Of a stretch of DNA of 64,000 nt, positions 56,641 through 64,000 are shown one piece after another. This DNA is from Lithospermum erythrorhizon (Eukaryota > Streptophyta > Magnoliopsida > Boraginales > Boraginaceae). Position 1 is the stretch's first letter. Each line of letters opens with the position of its first letter. Both the position numbers and the translations under genes were made by a program. The stretch is from contig JADFUC010002096.1 of assembly GCA_019722365.1 (NCBI GenBank), forward strand, positions 1 through 64,000. The letters are read 5' to 3'. The notes under the pieces were generated by a model. It ran no database searches. It had not been told where the DNA came from and was given only the letters and a program-made list of their open reading frames with translations.

Positions 56641-59153
56641 AAGAAAAAATTTAAGTCAATAGTCGAATACACGAATCGGCCGCTTGGTAGTATATTTCGT
56701 TTCTATGCATTTTAAAGTTTTAATCGAATGGAATGACATTATTTGGGCGGTAATATAATTTGAGTATATAAATCAATGTTAATGTTTGGAAGTTGATTGT
56801 CGAAATAAGTTAAAACGAGAAGTATCGATTGAATTAAACGATCGGGTTTCACACAACTTAAATGAGCCAACCCATTTAAGCCCATTATGAACCCAAGCCC
56901 AAAACAAAATCCATTTTTCTTCTCCAGAGAAATGCCGACGTGAATGCTCTTTCTCCCCCTTTGATTTTCTTTCTTCGATTTCTCCTCCGTTTCTCAAGCT
57001 TTGGACCTCAAATTTCTAGGAGAAAGCCTCATCGCCCCCGCTGCTTAAGGTAAAAAGGTGCGATCTTGTTGAGTATTTTATGAGATCTCCAAGTTTGACT
57101 TTTTGTTGACTTTTTTCAGATTTGGAATTTTATTGCTCCAATTGATTCTGGGTTCTAAATTAGTTATTCTTGTTGGATATATCGTGTGTTAAATGTGAAT
57201 TCTTTAATGCTTTTTAGGGTCAGTTGACTTTTGGGATTTTGGGTTGACTTTGATTTTTATGAGATATTATCAATATAATTATTGTTTAGCTAGACATGAG
57301 GTATACGCAGTTGACGATAATCGATAGTTGATAGAAAGTGTTGTTATGGTTGAGTTGACTTTCTAGTGATTTTGGGTTGACTTTCTAAATGTATTGATAG
57401 TATAAAAATGTTATTGGAATCATATCGTGATTGCTTTCTGTTAAATTACGAGTATTAGGTCAGTCAAAATAATATATGTTGAAATTAGTTTTATTAGATT
57501 AAAGTAGTAAGAAATGCTTCTGGATTTGAGGTTATTGTAACGGGTTTGATTAGTTGGAAAAGCGATATTTCGTCGATTGAAATCGTTGATAAATGCTGGG
57601 TATCAGGGTTATGTGTCGGACGATTATGATTTGGCCGAGATAGATGAATTCACCATTTTAATAGTCTCAAACATAATTAATAACGGCATTTAATTTGGTA
57701 ATTTGTAACTAAAATGGGTTGAAAAGTCTGAATTCTAATTAAGATAGTGGTTAAAATTGTCATGAAAGTAGTAATTGTACTTCGGTGTTTTGATTAGACG
57801 CGACGCTGAAAGGCAATTTCGATCGATTAGGTACATTTCTTTATTACGAACCAAGCAGTACTTATCTCAAGTGTATTACCCATGTACCTACTTTAAAACG
57901 CGCATACGTCTTTGTAATATAATTATGTGAATGGTGTACATGATTTGTAATAATTATGTGTGAATAATATACATGTCTTTGTAATGTAATTATAGAATGG
58001 TGCATAATGTTTCTTTTAAATATAATTCATGCTAACGCTGGGTGATAATGCCCCAAGGAGCATGAATAATAGTGGTTCATCGCGGATCCATGTTATGCTA
58101 CGTGGATCAGGTTTATGTTAATGCTACATTAATGTTGTTGGGAGTGAGTTAGTTGTTGAGGCATGAATACAGAGTTATAATGTATTCGAGGTGACTCGAG
58201 TATTAGAGCATGCACTCCAAATTGGGATGGTTATGGGTTGTGTGGGCCTCTATAAGAAAGCATTGTTTATCAGCTTTATACACGGTATAAGAGCTGTTTA
58301 TCAGCCTTTATACGCTTCAGAGTAAGTAGCTGCTAGAGCACGCCTTATACGCCGGTATAAGAGCTGCTTTTGTATCGCCTTATAATTTTATACGCCGGTA
58401 TAAGAGCGTTGTTTATCGCCTTATAATGCCTAGATAAGAGCTGCTTATCGCCTTTATAAATGCATGCAGCTATTAATGCTTTATACTCGTATAAGAGTGT
58501 CAGACTACCTAAGTCGAGTTTCATGCCAAGACTCTGACAATCCTACTGCATCTAAGTAGACGAGTGATCGGCGACTGCAGTATAACTTCAGGGGGTCTCT
58601 GTAACTGAATTACAATGCTGGGTTTACTCCTGTTAGCTCCAAAAGGTCAATACAAGATTTAAATGTGGTAAGTAACATATAAAATATAACCTCGAAGGCT
58701 AGTTAGCAGATTTAAATTATTATTATTTGTATGATGCGGTGTTAACGGCATTATTTTTCAACGTTTTTGAATACTCTTATTTTTCCATGGGCATGCTATG
58801 CCTAGGTCATGATCAGACGACGCTTAAAGAGTCGCTAATTCGCTAAGACATTTAAGCGATGGTTGTTTTAAATACTCAAATACCATATTTTTACCTTCTC
58901 GTAGTTTCGTTGTATGTAATAATTATTGCTGTTGTCTTCGCGGTTATGTTCAGCTGGGTCAGAGCATTGTACTCTATATTAAGTTACTTTCAAATATGTT
59001 GTATTGTCAGTTAGTTCACCCGATGGACGAGTTGTATTGTTTTATCTATGATGTTAAATAAGGTCGTTTTAAACAAGTATCCATCATCGGCGACTGACAG
59101 TGGCTGTGTCAATGACGTCCTTAACCTCAGTACCCACCTCGCGGGTCGTTACA
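56641..59153 (+). mobile_element. Solo-LTR-like insertion within the PMD element
   Basis: No ORFs. A TATA-like GAGTATATAAATC lies at 56761, followed by AACCCATTTAAGCCCATTAT and a C/T-rich leader (56930-57050), then T-rich DNA with GTTGACTTT words similar to 28400-28570. The right edge CGCGGGTCGTTACA is a typical Ty3-type LTR end; read on the minus strand it gives TGTAACGACCCGCG. The minus-strand ORF beside it crosses this edge with a change in character at FHI|VTTREV. The left edge is only bracketed by the start of the PMD block. Confidence 0.4.
58250..58505. repeat. TATACGCCGGTATAAGAGCTG tandem repeats inside the LTR-like block
   Basis: About six imperfect units of TTATACGCCGGTATAAGAGC TG(CT)TTATCGCC(TT). 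Each holds an inverted pair (TTATAC...GTATAA), so single strands could fold into short hairpins. Confidence 0.8.
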
Positions 59154-59704
59154 ATATGGAAGGAGTTCGCCTCCCCGGATGCCACCGCCAATGAGAAAGC
59201 CGCGTGACTCAAAGCCGAAGCTTGGTGTCCGAACGCTATATCCGGGGACACATCGATCCCAAATGTGACAACAAGATCCACCCACTTTTCATTAACAGCA
59301 CAATTTCAACTATTTGTTGCTCTCGTCCCCTTGCTCAACCAACAAGTGGCTCACGCCTCGGCCTGGGCCCGGATCTTCCCACACAAATCCTGCAGTTTCC
59401 ATCGAACTCGATTTTCGCCCCTGTGCAATGGGCTCAGCTTAGCATACCACCATAATTTGGCAAACCTATGTTTTGACGCCTTCCCTCGCGGGCCGACGCT
59501 GATCGGGTTGTCAACTGGTACGCTCTCATACTCGTCAAAGGATGAACCGGGTTGTTGAACCGGGTATACTTCCTCGTACTCGTCAAAGGATGAACCGGGT
59601 TGTTGAATCGGGTCTTCCACTACTTGACCTCTTTGCCTTCGAATCGACCCAGTAATACCCCGCTCCCGAACATTCCGATTAGGTCGTTGTCTACGATCGG
59701 CCAT
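59084..59704 (-). pseudogene. N-terminal coding piece of the PMD element's protein (tentative)
   Basis: Starts MADRRQRPNRNVRERGITGS at 59704. It continues through a basic stretch, then two copies of QQPGSSFDEYE (a direct duplication of about 45 bp at 59525-59610), then GPRGKASKHRFAKLWWYAKL and SPLHRGENRVRW. The frame breaks near 59350. A second frame from 59281 reads MDLVVTFGIDVSPDIAFGHQ and SALSHAAFSLAVASGEANSF, ending in the LTR-like block. A basic, low-complexity N-terminus is usual in transposon-borne PMD proteins. Linking this ORF to the PMD part at 56640 across the insert is inference. The Ala-rich second frame may instead be a host-unrelated capsid- or coat-like fragment. Confidence 0.35.
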
Positions 59705-59939
59705 CTTTAATATCTTTAGTAGAATCATAAGGTGAATAATTTTATCATATTAACATTAGTTACTTCCACAGTAAACAAGGGAAAAAATGGTTCATTTGTT
59801 GTTAAACAATCATTCCTAGAATTCGGTTGTTTTATTATTATCATCTCTACAATTCGGTTGTTTTATTACAATCATGGCATTAATTCGGTTGTTTTATTAC
59901 AACCATGACATTAATTCGGTTGTTTCATTATTAACAATA

Positions 59940-60860
59940 TCAACATAATTTTATCATATTTTACCAATTAACATAATTTTATCATATTTTACCAATTAAC
60001 ATAATTTTACCATATTTTATCATAATCTAAAAATTTTATGATATTTCATTTTACGATAATTTTAAGTGATATTTACCATATTTTACCAATTATCATAATT
60101 TTATCATATTTTATCATAATCTAAAATTTAAGGGAGCTATTTACCACAAGTTACTATATTTCATAATGAACTATATTTCATAATTTGATCATATTTGACC
60201 ATATTCTAAAATTTACCATAATTCTACTCATAGCTTCATAATTTTACTATTTTACCATATTTCATATTTCTCATAATTCTACCATATTCTCTTATATTTC
60301 CCATAATTCCTACCATAATTTATCATATATTTCATAATTTTACTCATAATTTACCATATTTCATAATTCTTACCATATGTCATAATTTTACCATATTTTA
60401 CCATATTCTAAAATTTAACATACTCATAATATTCTGCTAATTTTACCATAATTCTACTATATTTCATAATTTACCATATTTTACCATATTTCATAATTTT
60501 ACCATAATTTACCATATTTCATAATTTTACCATATTTTACCATAAAATTTACCATAATTTACCATATTTCATAATTTTACCATAATTTACCATATTTCAT
60601 AATTTTACCATATTTTACCATATTTCATAATTTTACCATACTTTACCATATTCTTAAATTTTATGATATCTCATAATCTAAAATTTACCATATTTCATAA
60701 TTTTACCATATTTTATCATAATCTAAAATTTTATCATATTTCATAATTTCATCATCCTCATATTTCATAATTTCATCATATTTCATAATTTTATCATAAT
60801 TTGACCATATTTATTATATTTCATAATTTCATAATCTCAATAATTTCATAATATACAATC
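59940..60860. repeat. Long AT-rich minisatellite (CATATTTCATAATTTTAC)n
   Basis: About 0.9 kb made of (A)CCATATTT(CATAATTTTA), TTTTACCATATTTTA and TATCATAATCTAAAATTTTA units in variable order, almost free of G. Minus-strand upstream region of the N-terminal ORF. No coding potential. Confidence 0.9.
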
Positions 60861-61059
60861 TATAAATTCTCAATTCAAATGTAATAAATAAATTCATAAT
60901 ACACAATTTATAAACACAATTCAAATATCGACAAGTAACTTCAATAATACACAATTCATAACATTAATTTGAAATATTAATAATAAATATTGTCGAAATA
61001 ATTTCATAAGGTTTAATACACAATTCATAAATATTAACAAACAATTTCATAATATCAAA

Positions 61060-63790
61060 TTACCGGATAAACGCGCTTATCAGAGTTGCACTCATTCTTC
61101 GAATTCGCTTTTGTCATATAACAAACACGAAAGTCAATTAGCTTGTAACTTAACAAACGTTAAATCTAATTCGCTTATAATACGCATTTAAACACAATTT
61201 CATAATATCAATTCAAATATTAACAATAAATATTAACAAACAATTTCATAATATTTAATACACAATTCATACTAATTTATAAATATAATACACAATTGTG
61301 ATTTAAAACAAATTACTTTTATAATATAAACAAACGATGAAATTCTTGTAATTACTTGTGTATCGAAATGGTAATTGCTTCTCGAAAAACACAAAAATTT
61401 GAGTTGTTAATTGCTTCCACAAATGAAACGGAGTAACCACAATCAAACGATCAGATTTACGCGAGGCAACACTCAATTGCTTTGTTAGTATTTAAGAATG
61501 AGAAAACTGCCGGTTTTTTGTCAAACCATGGGTGAATTCGGTTGTTTTTCACCAAACCATGTGCAAATTCGTTTGTTATGTAACAAACCGTGGGCAAACT
61601 CGCTTATATTGGAACAAACATGGGTCAAACTCGGTCATTTAACCTGCCCACGTGGCTGCCAAATCAAATTAGTGTTGTCAAATCGCACTGTGTCAATCAA
61701 ATAAAATAAGCCAATTATTCCTGTGTTTGTTAAGTGTAACGTTTCTAATTCTTGTCGTGCTTAATGAGTAACAAGCGAATTCTGGCCAGGCTCGACGAGT
61801 AACAAGCGACCCCTCGTGCCTGGCCCCGTTAAGCAATTTTTTTCTATCCTTGTTTCTTTTATTTCATTTATTGTGTAATCAAATCAAGACGCGGCAATCA
61901 AATCGCGATATTGTAGAATTTTTGTATCCTACGTAATCCATTTTAATTGCCTATCGACCTAATTAAAATTGAACTACATAATTTCCTGTTCGATTTATCT
62001 ATTAATATTCAAAGACAATAAATAATTATCAACATCCAAAATTATTTAAAATTCGAAATTGTTAACATTAATATTCGAAAAGTATAATTAATATTACACA
62101 ATTCATCTACACAATTCGAAATATTAACAATAAATTTCATAATATTTAATACTCAATTTATTATACTTACAATTTGGCTAATTTCTATAATATTTAAGAC
62201 ATAATCTCAATTCATAATTGACATAACTCGCAATTAATAATAAATAATCAATTAATGTTAATCTCGAAATAAATTTGATTCTCCTCGACCTCGATTGTGA
62301 AGCCATATACGGCCAAATTAGTCACATGGGGTTTATCGTGGCACTAATGTCGAGGAAAAAACCAATTACTGTGTTTAAAATGTGACAAGCTTAATTGCTT
62401 AGGTTTACAAATATACAAGCTAATAGATCTAGTGCTTGTCTCGTAACAAACATTTATTATAGTTTGCTTGTTTCAGAGCAAACATTTAGAACATTTGCTC
62501 AAACGAACTCGAAATTCGTGAATCGTGTATAGTGAAATCACGACGATGCTTTAAGGTTTTACTTGCTGTGAAAGTGGTATACTATAATTATCGATTTGAA
62601 AATTTCGTGCATGTACAAAAATAGTAGAGCTTGACAATAACTATCGATTTGAAAATTTCGTGAATGTACAAAAGTAGTCAACATTTGCTCTCAATTATTT
62701 CGTGAAAATTTCGTGAATTGAACAATAAAATCGAACTTTGACATAATTTCAAATCGAACTTTGACATAATTTCACAATTTCGATTTGTTTATTATAATAC
62801 TATTAAATGAATTCAATTTTCTAACTGCTTAATAAAATGAATTATTAATTAAAAATATAGTCAATTAAAGCCAAAAATACTACCGCAAATTTATAATTGT
62901 AGCTTTGAATCGGTTTTGAAGACTTTTTTAGGCATATCGTGTTTTCAAGACATAATAAGCCTAACTTTTGAAATCACAAAGGTACGGGTTTCAATTGAAT
63001 TTACATATTCGAATTTTAAAACAATAGCTTCAATGCTTAAGATTCTCTAATTCAAGTTGTTTCATTACAACCATTGGAAACACTTCGCTTTGTTTGAATA
63101 ATTGGTCTGATATGCGTGGAAAGTTAAAAAACAAAATTGAACAATTTTATTATCTTATTACAATCAGTATTTGAATAATTTTATCATATTTAAACACCAA
63201 TTAACATAATTGAGAAATATTAGCACAAAATAAATAATTGATTCGTGTTTAATAAACATGAGATAAACTCACTTAATGGGAAACAATCATTGCGGCAATT
63301 CGCTTATAACATAATAAACACGAAACAAATTCGCTTAAAGCATAACAAACACTGGCTGAATTCGTTTGTTACAAAATAAACATGGTCATAATTTGTTTGA
63401 ATGTAATCGATATACGTGAAAGTTGTGTTGTCAAATCAAGTCATTTTTTGCACTAATTTGGGAGACCGTGAATCAAGCAAATTGTATTAGAGCTTGTAAG
63501 TAAACAAGCGAATTAGATTGGTGGCTTTTTTCTTGTAATCATGGGTAAAATTCGCTTGTTTCGTACCAAACAAGGGAGAAACTTGCTTGCTTTATAGCGA
63601 ACATGGAACAAATTTGCTTGAAATAATTCGATTTGCGTGAACTTTAGTCACATCATTCACGTGAATCATGTCCTTGGTTTGCGTGAACGTAGTGAACGTT
63701 TACTATAATTACCGATTTGAAAATTGTAAAAAACGTTGGTTGTGTTTAACCTATAAATAGCAGTGAAAACAACAAGGAATTATGCGATCA
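61060..63790. repeat. Right-hand dispersed repeats and flanking repeat copy 2 of the PMD element
   Basis: Variants of AATTCGCTTGTT(N6-9)CAAACATGG(G) occur at about 61105, 61520-61640 (four in tandem), 62390-62490, 63080, 63295-63370 and 63480-63625. Between 61060 and 62470 the DNA is otherwise AT-rich with ATACACAATTCATAA(A)TATT words. 63420-63790 is the direct-repeat partner of 53990-54430 and ends with a TATA-like CCTATAAATAGCAG at 63750. There is no gene. Confidence 0.5.
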
Positions 63791-64000
63791 AATTCAATAT
63801 ATTACACTACATTATATTATTATACTATCAAATTAACTTACTTATTACTAAATCATATTATTATACTATCAAATTAAATTAGTTAGTATACTACATCCTT
63901 TTACATAATGGATAACAAATATAACTACGATTTCCATCAATCTTGATACATTTATTTTATAAACTTAATTATCAATTTCCTATTACAAGTGAGAGGGAAT
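63791..64000. other. AT-rich flank at window end
   Basis: Contains ATTATTATACTATCAAATTAA twice (63814 and 63858). Nothing coding is seen. Confidence 0.5.

Larger units (their letters stand above)
52900..63800 (-). mobile_element. Large PMD-encoding transposon, split by an LTR
   Basis: Proposed extent of one decayed element. Both flanks carry a related stretch in direct orientation (about 53990-54430 and 63420-63790): GTTGTCAAATCAAGTCATTT, GGGAGACCGTGAA, GCAAATTGTATT, TATAGCGAA(C/T)ATG, TATAATTA(T/C)CGATTTGAAA and TTTAACCTATAAATA. A partial third copy is at 62480-62700. Variants of AATTCGCTTGTT....CAAACATGG are scattered over 52980-54240 and 59800-63650. Inside are a PMD coding remnant (55095-56640), an N-terminal ORF (59084-59704) and a solo-LTR-like insert. 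Class is uncertain: MULE-type elements are known hosts of PMD genes. Edges are approximate. Confidence 0.4.

Noticed and set aside
61498..61704. Small ORF over 61498-61704
   Set aside because: It is made of four tandem AATTCGCTTGTT-type dispersed repeats and has no protein family features.

Overview
The window is nuclear DNA of a flowering plant, most likely a eudicot. Evidence: three plant-type host genes with GT-AG introns, Copia and hAT transposon proteins, a plant mobile domain (PMD) protein, an OTU-type protease remnant, a Stowaway MITE and AT-rich intergenic DNA. Nothing in the sequence fixes the species.

Host genes, all on the minus strand: (1) a 441-residue BTB/POZ protein of the Arabidopsis At3g05675 type (22810-24418, two coding exons, the first only four codons long); (2) a single-exon C2H2 zinc-finger transcription factor of the GIS/ZFP5/6/8 type with a C-terminal EAR-like motif (38645-39391); (3) a seven-exon SAM-domain protein of the At3g07760/At5g48680 type (48045-52511), whose large exon carries about 16 copies of a 9-residue SPDVxLRxR repeat. 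As printed, this third gene has an in-frame TGA and a one-base phase mismatch.

Layout: 1-3969 is old, C-poor transposon-like DNA. 3970-17408 is a nested pair: a Copia element (LTRs 3970-4508 and 16847-17408) whose gag zinc-knuckle region is split by a second, larger Copia element (LTRs about 5250-6600 and 14297-15645) with gag, protease, integrase, RT, RNase H and an extra 3' ORF behind its own promoter-like block. 17410-21900 holds several exon-like fragments. 22810-24418 is the BTB gene. About 27600-29735 is a solo-LTR-like block abutting a broken OTU remnant (29737-30590). 32285-37680 is a decayed hAT element with GC-rich ends and clustered GGTACC-centred repeats. 38645-39391 is the zinc-finger gene, 48045-52511 the SAM gene. 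52900-63800 is a large element with PMD coding on the minus strand, apparently split by another solo LTR (about 56640-59153) and flanked by dispersed repeats containing AATTCGCTTGTT.

The transposon regions are full of small insertions and deletions even where flanking bases match well between LTR pairs, while the BTB and zinc-finger reading frames are clean. Some transposon frame breaks may therefore be consensus errors in repeats rather than decay. No rRNA, tRNA or CRISPR array was recognised. All family names come from reading motifs; no database search was possible.
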